From the NCBI GenBank assembly GCA_021785255.1, contig JAJYGA010000045.1:1-39059 (forward strand): DNA of 39,059 bases. The letters run 5' to 3'. Position 1 is the stretch's first letter, and every line of letters begins with the position of its first letter. Shown here one piece after another: positions 17,519 through 25,946 of this stretch. Under the pieces are notes generated by a model. The model was not told the origin of the DNA. It searched no databases and saw only the letters and a list, made by a program, of their open reading frames with translations. The stretch comes from Actinomycetes bacterium (lineage in GTDB: Bacteria; Actinomycetota; Acidimicrobiia; Acidimicrobiales; Acidimicrobiaceae). The translations under genes and the position numbers were made by a program.

Positions 17519-18289
17519 ATGGCAATTTCGCGTTTCGACGGCCGCGTTGTGATTGTTACTGGCGGTGCAAGTGGAATCGGTAAAGCGACAGTAAAACGGT
17601 TTATAGATGAAGGTGCCACTGTGGTACTGGCGGACATGGACGCAAAATCCGGAGAACTGGCGGCTAGTGATCTCGGCGCAACATTTGTACATGTGAACGT
17701 AGCCGATAAGGAATCTGTGGATGCCATGGTTGCGGAGGTGATCTCGCGATTTGGCAAGATAGACGTAGCTTTTAATAACGCGGGAGTATCTCCCCCAGAT
17801 GACGATTCGATATTGGTGACAGAGCTAGATGCTTGGCGTAAGGTGCAAGAGATCAATCTAACATCGGTTTACCTGTGTTGCAAGGCCGTACTCCCGCATA
17901 TGTTGGAACGAAAGTCAGGGAGCATTATAAACACTGCGTCTTTTGTTGCCTCTGTAGGTGCAGCGACCTCTCAAATCTCTTATACAGCTTCAAAGGGAGG
18001 TGTCTTGGCTATGACTCGTGAACTTGGTGTTCAGTTTGCAAGATCTGGTATACGGGTTAACGCTATCAGTCCAGGTCCCATAGCGACGCCGCTGCTTCTG
18101 GAGTTGTTCGCCAAGGATCCCGAAAGAGCGGCACGGCGCCTTGTACATGTTCCCATGGGACGCTTTGGAGAACCAGAGGAGATTGCAGCTGCAGTTGCAT
18201 TTTTAGCGTCAGATGATGCTTCTTTTGTTACGGCGGCAAACTTCTTGGTCGATGGAGGACTCACTGGCGCCTATGTAACGCCACTTTAG
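17519..18289 (+). CDS. Short-chain dehydrogenase/reductase
   Basis: This is a classical SDR: TGGASGIG (14-21) for the nucleotide, D39 near VVLADMD suggesting NAD(H), NNAG, and the S141-Y155-K159 catalytic set (YTASK). PGPIATP and the C-terminal VDGG are also family marks. At 256 aa it is a normal length. GAGAGGTAG lies just before the ATG. As third gene in the ligase-ALDH-SDR operon it likely acts on an alcohol/carbonyl step of the same amine pathway. Its mycobacterial counterpart sits beside aldC. It was not assigned a substrate. Confidence 0.92.
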   Translation: MAISRFDGRVVIVTGGASGIGKATVKRFIDEGATVVLADMDAKSGELAASDLGATFVHVNVADKESVDAMVAEVISRFGKIDVAFNNAGVSPPDDDSILVTELDAWRKVQEINLTSVYLCCKAVLPHMLERKSGSIINTASFVASVGAATSQISYTASKGGVLAMTRELGVQFARSGIRVNAISPGPIATPLLLELFAKDPERAARRLVHVPMGRFGEPEEIAAAVAFLASDDASFVTAANFLVDGGLTGAYVTPL

Positions 18290-18864
18290 ACGGAAGTCGC
18301 TCTCCTGGTTCTCTTTGGTGCACTTTCGTGAAACTTGGCCATGTCAAAGCTGTATTTTGGGATGCTATGGGTGTCCTAACCAGGAGAGACTTTACGAGTT
18401 ATTAAGCTGCTTCTAAAGGCTATGTGGTTGAGTGGATTGGCTTTTCCGTCACATTCGATCCTGACGCGCAAGGTCGATGACACAAGAAGCAGGTGATAAC
18501 ACATCTGTAAAACCTGTGATCCTTGGCATGCGCCCCGGTGGCAAGACCTCGATAGTAATCATCTCTTTGCTCTGGATATCGCGCAAAGACAGGCGACTTT
18601 GCTACGACATCGTCGCTTGTTGCCAACTGACGGTTAGGAATGATAGTTCTGAGCTGGCGTCAGAATTCTCGCATGCATGATGACACTTTAGAGATATGGG
18701 TTCGACGTCGGTAAAAGATAGTTATCGAACCTTCGTTTTTGTGGAACTGGGACTGTACATGGTCTAACTCTGTTCAAATGATTACCAAGTTTTTCTTGGG
18801 CGCATTGGAGGTGAAGGCCGTTTCAAAGCCTGACATCTAGCCGCCTTCTCTGCCTGGAGTACGT
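18290..18864. other. 575-bp convergent gap; inverted repeat, no gene recognised
   Basis: The region separates the convergent SDR and FAD oxidoreductase genes. CTCTCCTGGTT (18300-18310) and AACCAGGAGAG (18378-18388) are a perfect 11-bp inverted repeat 67 nt apart, starting 11 nt after the SDR stop. Translations of all frames give only fragments broken by stops with no family I can name. It could be a decayed gene or insertion footprint, but I see no clear homology. Confidence 0.4.
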
Positions 18865-20094
18865 TCAGCTAGGTGGAAGAAGTGAGTTTGAATAGTAGTT
18901 TTCATAGTGGGAACGCGCTCGTCGTTCTAGCTCCTGATTATTGATCACTTGGTTCTCGAAGCGCGTCGGCGAGAGGGAAAGTACATAGCTAGAAGGACTG
19001 TCGCTTATCGATTCAACAACGTGTTTGGCAATACCTGCAGATCCGGAGACACCATGTGCGTTGCACCCTGCCGCCACTATGAAACCTTTAGGTGATCTCG
19101 CTGGTCCAATTATAAAACGGCCGTCTGGGGTGAATGTAGGATACCCCTTCATGATAGAGCGGATACCGATGTCATCTATGTCGGATATGACGCTGGAAAG
19201 GTCCGTGTGGAATTGACTGAGAACACCGTAGTCAGTTTCAGGAGTCATCGACGTTGACGATGGGTTGCTGAGAGGAAGTGAACTAGCCTCAGCTTCCCAA
19301 CCTCCGCAAAGGATAGAGCTTAACTCAGCCCGAACGTATAGTCGAATGTCAGGTATTCGAAGGACTGGTAACAGAGGGTTCCACCCCTTGACGTCTTCTG
19401 TAATAAAGTACTCATGTCGTAGCGGAACTATGGGAAGATCTAATCCGACCATCATCGCTATCTCTCGTGCCCAAGGTCCGGCGCAGTTGATGACCATAGA
19501 TGTTGATATGCGACCCTGATCTGTCTTGATAGCATTTACGGCGCCATTTTTTAATTCAATTCCTTGCACAGCGCAGTGTGTAGCTACCGTAACTCCTAAA
19601 GTTCTAGCTCCTGACAGATAGGCGTTCGTTAAACTATTGGGTTGTAAGTAGCCATCGCTTGGACACCAAAGGGCGGATGTGACGCGTTGGGATTTGACAT
19701 AAGGAAACAAATTTTCAAGTTGGTTTTTGCTTAGAAACTGCACCTCTAGCCCCACCGAGGAAGCCACCTTTTCTAACGCGATGAACTCTTCATCTCTTGA
19801 GCTATTCAGCGACAACCTTAAGCTTCCAGTCTGTGTCCAATCTGGATTGACGCCGGTTGCTTGCAACAAACCCGAGAAGGTCTGTACAGACTCCATGGCC
19901 AAAAGTGTTCGCTCTTTGGTGGAACGAACCTGGCCTACGAGACCAGCTGCTTGCGCAGTGGTCTGAGAAGCTATATCCGAACGTTCCAAAAGCTGAATAT
20001 CTCTGTAGCCCTCTTTCGCTAGGTAGTACGCTACAGCACAGCCAATTGCTCCTCCGCCAACTATCGATATCTCGGCGTCTCTAGGCGACGACAT
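18865..20094 (-). CDS. DAO-family FAD oxidoreductase (SoxB/DMGDH FAD-half-like)
   Basis: A glycine/D-amino-acid-oxidase fold protein of 409 aa. The FAD Rossmann motif is VGGGAIGCAVAYYLA (12-26). It follows the same domain order as the FAD half of the 840-aa protein encoded upstream: QAAGLVGQVRST, then CPSDGYLQPNSLTNAY, then a C-terminal GCNAHGVSGSAGIAKHVVE. It stops at HYENYY, exactly where the larger protein passes into its GcvT half. The His that would carry covalent FAD in the long protein is Gln (Q48) here, so FAD is presumably non-covalent. AGGA lies 9 nt before the ATG. It is last in a three-gene minus-strand operon (43-bp gap). It probably oxidises an N-methyl or imino acid; the substrate is unknown. 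Confidence 0.85.
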   Translation of the reverse strand: MSSPRDAEISIVGGGAIGCAVAYYLAKEGYRDIQLLERSDIASQTTAQAAGLVGQVRSTKERTLLAMESVQTFSGLLQATGVNPDWTQTGSLRLSLNSSRDEEFIALEKVASSVGLEVQFLSKNQLENLFPYVKSQRVTSALWCPSDGYLQPNSLTNAYLSGARTLGVTVATHCAVQGIELKNGAVNAIKTDQGRISTSMVINCAGPWAREIAMMVGLDLPIVPLRHEYFITEDVKGWNPLLPVLRIPDIRLYVRAELSSILCGGWEAEASSLPLSNPSSTSMTPETDYGVLSQFHTDLSSVISDIDDIGIRSIMKGYPTFTPDGRFIIGPARSPKGFIVAAGCNAHGVSGSAGIAKHVVESISDSPSSYVLSLSPTRFENQVINNQELERRARSHYENYYSNSLLPPS

Positions 20095-20137
20095 CTTAGT
20101 TCATCCTTTGCACTTAGATACTCCTAGGAGACATGTC

Positions 20138-21091
20138 TTATAGGTAGTACTGGTTTATGTATTTTTCACCCTCATCACAGAAGAATGTGACAATATTCTG
20201 CAGCTCGGGGTATGTTTGCATGAGGTGTTTTGCCGCCAAAAGGTGAGCCCCTGAAGTCGGCCCGACGAAAAGCCCATAGGTGCTAGCGAGTCGCTTCATC
20301 TCAGCGATTGCATCTTCACTTTGGATAGGAATGAGTTCGGAGATTGTGTCGAGATTACGTTGCAAAATGCCAGGTATGAATCCGTCAGAGATGCCTTCCA
20401 TTCGGTGTTTACCGACCTCACCACACATAATTGTGCACGACTCATTAGGCTCGACCGCAACAACTTTACAGGATGGATTGATAGACTTGAAATATCTTCC
20501 AACCCCCACTATGGTGCCTCCTGTACCCACTCCGCCTACTACGCAGTCAGGCACTACTCCTGGTGGTAGTTGAGCCAAGATCTCAGGTCCAAAGACTTTT
20601 TCGTTTTCCTCTATATTCCATTCAGATTCGAACTGAGAAGGAGAAAAATATCCTGGTCGCGATCCGAGATCCTTGGCAAGCTCAAGAGCATCGTTGACAT
20701 GAAAGTCTCCAACAGTTACCACCTCTGCATTAAATGCCCGCGACATAGCAAGACGCTCAGGACTCATGCCTGTGGGCATAACCACTACCATCTTGTAGCC
20801 TTTTACAGCAGCTACCATGGAAAGTGCGTTTCCTGTATTCCCGCTGCTTGCCTCCACGATAGTATCTCCAGGTTTTAAGAGACCTTCCTGTTCGGCCTTT
20901 TCTATCATGTACTTGGCGATACGAGCTTTAATGGATCCTGAAGGATTGAAAAATTCAAGCTTTACCCAGATGTCCTCAATTCTCATAAGTGGGGTATCCC
21001 CAACAGTATCCAATATCGTGCATATCGGATCTTTGTGATGTCCACCTCTGTTTTGTTCCTGACCCTCTGGCGATGTCTGTATCGAAGTCAC
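20138..21091 (-). CDS. Cysteine synthase/CBS-family PLP enzyme
   Basis: A fold-type II PLP enzyme that typically catalyses beta-replacement on O-acetyl- or O-phosphoserine. PLP lysine K55 is in NPSGSIKARIA; the phosphate/substrate loop SSGNTGNA is at 82-89; VGGVGTGGT is the glycine-rich PLP phosphate cup, and GISDGFIPGIL matches the CysK GxGxGFIP element. The usual SxKDR reads SIKAR here. The start is GTG at 21091 with AGGAG 4 nt ahead, giving 317 aa. It lies between two FAD amine oxidoreductases (gaps 30 and 43 bp). A plain sulfur-assimilation role is therefore doubtful, and another nucleophile or a lyase reaction is possible (inference). Confidence 0.85.
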   Translation of the reverse strand: MTSIQTSPEGQEQNRGGHHKDPICTILDTVGDTPLMRIEDIWVKLEFFNPSGSIKARIAKYMIEKAEQEGLLKPGDTIVEASSGNTGNALSMVAAVKGYKMVVVMPTGMSPERLAMSRAFNAEVVTVGDFHVNDALELAKDLGSRPGYFSPSQFESEWNIEENEKVFGPEILAQLPPGVVPDCVVGGVGTGGTIVGVGRYFKSINPSCKVVAVEPNESCTIMCGEVGKHRMEGISDGFIPGILQRNLDTISELIPIQSEDAIAEMKRLASTYGLFVGPTSGAHLLAAKHLMQTYPELQNIVTFFCDEGEKYINQYYL

Positions 21092-21121
21092 GTCACTCCT
21101 TTCCGAGGATCGTTTGTCTTT

Positions 21122-23644
21122 CTAATATATGCCTCTAATTCTTTCGTTTTTCGGATCAAATAACGGTTCGGGAGATACTTGTCCACGAATCCATTCTCCA
21201 AATATATAGATCTCTACTTCCGTCCCAACACTAGAGAGAGAAAGAGGTAAGTAAGCGTATGCTATCGAACGTTCTATGCTATAACCGATCCCTCCGGAAG
21301 TGACCCTTCCAACGACTTCCTCTCCAACCCGTACGGGTTCGTTTCCTAAGACCACCGAATTTAGGTCCGAGAGTACAATACAGCTGAGCTTTTTCCTTAG
21401 TCCTGTCTCCTGAGAGCGTCGAAGAGCTTCAATCCCTATGAACCCAGATCTCTTGTCGAGTTTGACGCAAAAATCTAAACCAGCTTCAAAAGGATTAGAA
21501 TCACCATCAATGTCGGATGCCCATGTACGGTAGCCCTTTTCGAGTCGGAGAGAGTCGATAGCTCGGTAGCCGCCTACCGCCAAGTCGTGTGGTTGACCCG
21601 CTTCTATAAGTGTCTGCCACAAGGTAGCTCCAAATTCACTTGGACAATAAAGTTCGTAACCTAACTCGCCTACGAAGGTGACGCGCAATGCTCGCAGGGG
21701 AATATCTCCCACGGTGATGTCTTGAGCTGTCATGTATGGGAAGCTCTTGTTGTCTAATAATGATGGGGTAAGCGTGGAAAGTATCGTACGTGAGTTTGGT
21801 CCCCAAATGGCGATGCAAGCATACTTAGAGGTTACATCTTCCATAAAGACCGAGTTGTCCTTGGGTAGGTGTTTGCGAATCCAGCCCATATCGTGAGCAC
21901 CGAAAGCCGTTCCCGTCACTATCATGTATCGATCTTCGTCCAACCGAGTTACAGTGAAATCGCTTTCTATTCCGCCCCGACGATTGAGCATCTGGGTGTA
22001 GGTGATCTTACCGATAGCGCCTGTGACGTTATTGTCAGTCATAACATCTAGGAAGCTTGATGCGCCAGGTCCGAAGATTTCAAACTTTGAAAACGACGTT
22101 TCGTCGAAAAGACAAGCGCTGCGTCTTGTTGCTAGATGCTCTTGCGCTATCGCAGATGACCAATTCTCTCCCGCCCATCCTCTAGGCTTGAACTTATCGA
22201 AGCTTGAGTCTGTATTGTGATCGTAGTAGTTGACTCTCTCCCATCCAGACTTCTCGCCAAAGACAGCCTTGTATTCCTTGTGCCAATCGTATATTGGTGA
22301 TTTACGTAGCGGTCTTCCTGCAAGTCGCTCCTCGTTTGGATAGCGGATGTCGTAGTATGTCTCATAGTTTTCAGTGACTTTTTTGAAGGTATAGCGTGGA
22401 GATTGATACTGCTTTCCAAAACGTCTTACGTCCATCTCCCATAGATCCATACTTGGCTCCCCATCAAGTATCCATTCAGCCATCACCTTTCCGATGCCTC
22501 CTGCTCCCGCGATGCCATGGGCACAGAACCCAGCTGCCACGAAGAAGCCCTCGACATCACTTTCCCCGAGGCAGAACTCGTTGTCAGGAGTGAAAGCTTC
22601 TGGTCCGTTTATGAGTTTGCGAATTTCAACTTCGGCCATTTTCGGAACTCTTACTATGGAGTTATGGGTGATCTCCTCAAATCTTTCCCAGTCTTCGGGA
22701 AGCAGCTGACCGTTGAAGTTCTGAGGGATGCTATCTACAAGTGACTCATCCAATGCAAATGCTCTTGAGTGTCTTTCGTATCCGCCCATGACGAGTCCCT
22801 CGCCGTCTTCTCTAAAGTACACTAAAAGATCTGGATCTCTGAGTGTTGGAAGTCGCCTTTCATCGTGATCTTTTCTGAATCCCGTAGTAACCAAGTACTG
22901 ATGTGACATTGGGACTATTGGGATCCGAACCCCGGCCATTCTGCCAATCTCTGCCGCGAACATACCGCCCGCATCCACCACAACGTTGGTTTGGATTGTT
23001 CCTCGGTCGGTCGTTACTGACACTACTTTGTTGTCTTTCGTCTCAATGGATAGTACTCGAGTCTTTGTCTTTATCTCAACTCCAGCGCTTCTCGCACTTT
23101 TCGCAAAGGCATGAGTGAGCTGCGAAGGGTCCAGATAGCCGTCTGTTGAGAGATAGGTAGCTCCTAGTATTCCTTCAGGGTTGATCAAGGGGAATAGTTC
23201 CTGAACTTCGGTTATAGAGATCTCTTCTAGTGGCAGTCCAAAGGTCTTTGCCCAGCCGACTTGACGTCTTTGTTCTTCAAGCCGGGCGGGCGTACTTGCA
23301 AGTCGAATGCCTCCGCACTCTACCCAACCCGGGTGAAGATCGGGATCTTTTGCTAAGTCGCGATACAACTCGGCTGAATACATCATCATTGCCGTTAGTG
23401 TAACGGACGATCGAAGTTGGCCCACTAACCCTGCTGAGTGGAATGTTGATCCATTAGTTAATTCGTCTCTTTCTAAAAGAATGACGTCGCTGCATCCCAT
23501 CTGTGCCAGATGAAACGCAATGGAGGTCCCACCGACACCTCCTCCGATGATTACAACCTTTGCTGAGCTTGGTAGATCGGAACCTGGCACAAGAACACTC
23601 TCCTTCAGAAGTTTAGGTTGGCCAAATAGATATTTCTGGTCCAC
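21122..23644 (-). CDS. Dimethylglycine/sarcosine dehydrogenase-like protein (FAD + GcvT)
   Basis: An 840-residue two-part enzyme. The N-terminal half is a DAO-type FAD domain (GGGVGG, 34-39), with H69 in STFHSAGLVGQ at the place of the His that binds FAD covalently in mammalian DMGDH/SARDH. The FAO_M linker follows. The C-terminal half (about 470 on) is an aminomethyltransferase (GcvT) pair with YTQMLNRRGGIESD and GELGYELYCPSE, which passes the oxidised methyl group to tetrahydrofolate. Expected reaction: oxidative N-demethylation of a glycine derivative. The start is a GTG with no ribosome site but AT-rich sequence just ahead, so it may be leaderless or wrongly placed. It heads the operon. 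Confidence 0.9.
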   Translation of the reverse strand: MDQKYLFGQPKLLKESVLVPGSDLPSSAKVVIIGGGVGGTSIAFHLAQMGCSDVILLERDELTNGSTFHSAGLVGQLRSSVTLTAMMMYSAELYRDLAKDPDLHPGWVECGGIRLASTPARLEEQRRQVGWAKTFGLPLEEISITEVQELFPLINPEGILGATYLSTDGYLDPSQLTHAFAKSARSAGVEIKTKTRVLSIETKDNKVVSVTTDRGTIQTNVVVDAGGMFAAEIGRMAGVRIPIVPMSHQYLVTTGFRKDHDERRLPTLRDPDLLVYFREDGEGLVMGGYERHSRAFALDESLVDSIPQNFNGQLLPEDWERFEEITHNSIVRVPKMAEVEIRKLINGPEAFTPDNEFCLGESDVEGFFVAAGFCAHGIAGAGGIGKVMAEWILDGEPSMDLWEMDVRRFGKQYQSPRYTFKKVTENYETYYDIRYPNEERLAGRPLRKSPIYDWHKEYKAVFGEKSGWERVNYYDHNTDSSFDKFKPRGWAGENWSSAIAQEHLATRRSACLFDETSFSKFEIFGPGASSFLDVMTDNNVTGAIGKITYTQMLNRRGGIESDFTVTRLDEDRYMIVTGTAFGAHDMGWIRKHLPKDNSVFMEDVTSKYACIAIWGPNSRTILSTLTPSLLDNKSFPYMTAQDITVGDIPLRALRVTFVGELGYELYCPSEFGATLWQTLIEAGQPHDLAVGGYRAIDSLRLEKGYRTWASDIDGDSNPFEAGLDFCVKLDKRSGFIGIEALRRSQETGLRKKLSCIVLSDLNSVVLGNEPVRVGEEVVGRVTSGGIGYSIERSIAYAYLPLSLSSVGTEVEIYIFGEWIRGQVSPEPLFDPKNERIRGIY

Positions 23645-23964
23645 TATATACTATCTGAAACTTTATGTCACGAAAGTTAGGAATATCTATCCATTACTGG
23701 TTTTGTGAACATCATATAACCTGATCATTACGTGGTCTGTAACTTCAATTGACCCAACAAATAAAGAGCTAGTATTGTAGTCGTGATATCTCATAGGTCT
23801 TAAACTGAACTTGTCTGGAGACTTGTAGAGATTATTTGGTTGAGCAGTGGCTAGCGGCACACGCGATTGGTTGCTAATATTTGTCTCATCTTATCGATTG
23901 ATTGAGGTTTTCTGATAGTTTAGCTACTTTGGTGGTTGTAGACGAGAAAGTGGGGGAGTGCTTG
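23645..23964. promoter_or_regulatory. 320-bp divergent promoter region with a candidate plus-strand promoter
   Basis: The region separates the divergent DMGDH-like gene and the kinase gene. TTGACC (23749-23754) and TATTGT (23773-23778) with an 18-bp spacer are a plausible promoter for the plus-strand kinase operon, leaving a leader of about 180 nt. Toward the minus strand, TAGTAT/TATATA sits directly before the GTG start. No further gene or RNA is recognised. Confidence 0.4.
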
Positions 23965-24894
23965 ATGTCTGTCTCTGCTAATGATCCTTGGGAACTTGAG
24001 GTAATCACCTCTGTGCTTAAGAACGTATTTTCTAAAGAGGCATACATAATAAAGTATGAACCTCTTTCTGGAGGTCTCACCAACGTGAACTATGTTGTGG
24101 ACTTCGAGGACAAGCGTCTCGTGGTGAGGATCTCTTCCCAAGATGCGTCGTTGTTGGCGATAGACAGGGAACAAGAGTTCTACAACTCAGTTGCTGCATT
24201 TAAATCGGGAGCGGGAGTTCCGGTGTATGGCCGTTCGTTGGATCCCATCGGACTGGTTGTCGGATTTGTGGTGGGGAAGACTTTAAGCTCCATGGACCTT
24301 AGGGACCCAAGAGTGTTAGAGCGTATCGTTGCGAGCTGCACAAAGTTGCACAGTGGACCAAGCTTCAATGGACGATTTAATATGTTCGAGATCCAGCGAG
24401 GTTACCTAAGGATTGTGCAGGAGAGAGGTTTCAGGCTGCCTCAGCGTTATCTGTCGTATCTCGAAAAAGTTACTGAACTCGAAAGGGCTATGACCCATAA
24501 ACCCGAGAGATTAGTTCCGTGTAACAACGATCTTCTGGCAGAGAACTTTATCGACGATGGTGATCGCATTTGGATAATCGACTACGAATACTCAGGAAAC
24601 AACGAACCAAGTTTTGAACTTGGAAATATTTGGAGTGAGTCAAATCTTGATGAGGCGTCACTTGTAAGACTCGTCGAACTTTATTACGGTGTCATCACAA
24701 AAGAAAAGGTTGCCAGAGCTAGAGCTTGGGGCTTAATGTCCAAGTATGGATGGACACTTTGGGCCTCTATACAGCAGGCCATTGCCACGATCGACTTTGA
24801 TTTTTGGGAGTGGGGTATGGAGAAGTATGTTCGGGCTGAAGAGGAGCTGAACTCTCCCATATTTCGTACAATACTTAGCGACTTGGGAAGTTGA
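23965..24894 (+). CDS. Choline-kinase-like phosphotransferase (APH superfamily)
   Basis: The protein kinase-like fold of small-molecule kinases is clear: LSGGLTNVNY (34-43) as nucleotide loop, VVRIS with the beta-strand region, Brenner's motif CNNDLLAENF (D189, N194) and the metal-binding IIDYEYSGNN (D206). This pattern is that of choline/ethanolamine kinases (LicA). GGGGGAG 6 nt before ATG 23965 sets the start, trimming 21 upstream codons. At 309 aa it matches the family. A HAD phosphatase follows 72 bp downstream and amine oxidoreductases lie divergent, so the phosphorylated compound is likely an amino alcohol (inference). Confidence 0.87.
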   Translation: MSVSANDPWELEVITSVLKNVFSKEAYIIKYEPLSGGLTNVNYVVDFEDKRLVVRISSQDASLLAIDREQEFYNSVAAFKSGAGVPVYGRSLDPIGLVVGFVVGKTLSSMDLRDPRVLERIVASCTKLHSGPSFNGRFNMFEIQRGYLRIVQERGFRLPQRYLSYLEKVTELERAMTHKPERLVPCNNDLLAENFIDDGDRIWIIDYEYSGNNEPSFELGNIWSESNLDEASLVRLVELYYGVITKEKVARARAWGLMSKYGWTLWASIQQAIATIDFDFWEWGMEKYVRAEEELNSPIFRTILSDLGS

Positions 24895-24966
24895 GTGAGT
24901 ACAGAGCCGGCAAGGTATTTGCAGCAGAGAAGCGTTTCGTATGTCGATATGAAAGATGGAGCCTAG

Positions 24967-25665
24967 TTGATCACTCAAGCCGTATTATTTGACTTTAACG
25001 GTACTTTATCGAATGACGAGTCCTTGCTTTTTGATCTGTTCCGAGAGGTTTTCTTGGAGAAGCTTGATTTTGATATGTCGGAGACCTATTACTATGCGCA
25101 TCTGGCAGGGCTCAGCGATATTGAGATTGTGCGTCACGTGACAGATTTGTCACAAGGTCTTCCAAAAGGTACCGAGAGGATGATCTTGGCAGAGAAGGTG
25201 CGAAGATATCAAGAGGCCATTGTGAAGTGTCCTCGTATAGATAAGCGGGCTGTTGAACTTGTGCTACGACTAGCTGAGCAGGTACCTGTGGGTGTAGTAA
25301 CTGGAGCCATTCACGAGGAAGTCGACATGGCCCTCAGAAGTGTTGGCTTGTATGACATCATGCAATTTGTTATCGCTGGAGAAGACGTTACTAATGGTAA
25401 ACCTGATCCTGAGGGATATTTAAAGGCTCTTGCACATTTGGATGGAACTATACAACCGGAACATATTGTCGTGTTTGAAGACTCAATGGCGGGTTTCTCT
25501 GCCGCTAGATCTGCCGGTATGACTCCTGTGGCAGTAGTTGGAACTACGCCCTTGGAGCGGATACCATCTTATGTCAACCAAAAAGTCAACGATCTGTCCA
25601 TTGAAAGTTGCAAGTGGATATTCGACACATTGGTGAGCAATGTGAGTTTTAGGTTACAAAGATAA
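24967..25665 (+). CDS. HAD-superfamily (subfamily IA) hydrolase
   Basis: The HAD motifs are in order: I, FDFNGTL (D9); II, VVTGA near 115-120; III, NGKPDPEGY; IV, VVFEDSMAG. A helical cap lies between I and II as in phosphoglycolate phosphatase/beta-phosphoglucomutase types. The second aspartate of motif I (normally D-x-D) is Asn (N11), which would weaken the phosphatase acid/base and is seen in some atypical subgroups. The start is a TTG with GGAG 5 nt ahead. It follows the choline-kinase-like gene and precedes the permease. It could be a mutase- or phosphonatase-like enzyme instead of a phosphatase. Confidence 0.85.
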   Translation: MITQAVLFDFNGTLSNDESLLFDLFREVFLEKLDFDMSETYYYAHLAGLSDIEIVRHVTDLSQGLPKGTERMILAEKVRRYQEAIVKCPRIDKRAVELVLRLAEQVPVGVVTGAIHEEVDMALRSVGLYDIMQFVIAGEDVTNGKPDPEGYLKALAHLDGTIQPEHIVVFEDSMAGFSAARSAGMTPVAVVGTTPLERIPSYVNQKVNDLSIESCKWIFDTLVSNVSFRLQR

Positions 25666-25753
25666 GGATATCTGGTTTACCTATCTGACGTGCTTAAATC
25701 GCCTTGTAGAAGACCAGTTTAAGATTAATGGCGTGAAAACTTTCTAAAATTGG

Positions 25754-25782
25754 TTGACGCTCATGTAACGAAGTCGTATAAT
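25754..25782 (+). promoter_or_regulatory. Near-consensus promoter of the APC permease gene
   Basis: TTGACG (25754-25759), a 17-bp spacer and TATAAT (25777-25782) make the best sigma-70-like promoter in the window. The start point would be near 25789, giving a leader of about 158 nt before the permease ATG. An imperfect inverted repeat (TATAATTC / GAATTGTATA) overlaps the -10, a possible operator. Confidence 0.75.
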
Positions 25783-25946
25783 TCGTTCAACATTCAAATG
25801 AATTGTATAAGTAACCGTGATAGATCTCAGTCGTTTTGTCTGGGTTTTGCTCTACGTTACGCGGAGACTGTATGTCTCTGTCTGATCCATTTGACTGCAA
25901 GTTCAAGAGATTATCGTTATCACGAGCACAAGTAGATAGGTGGGGG

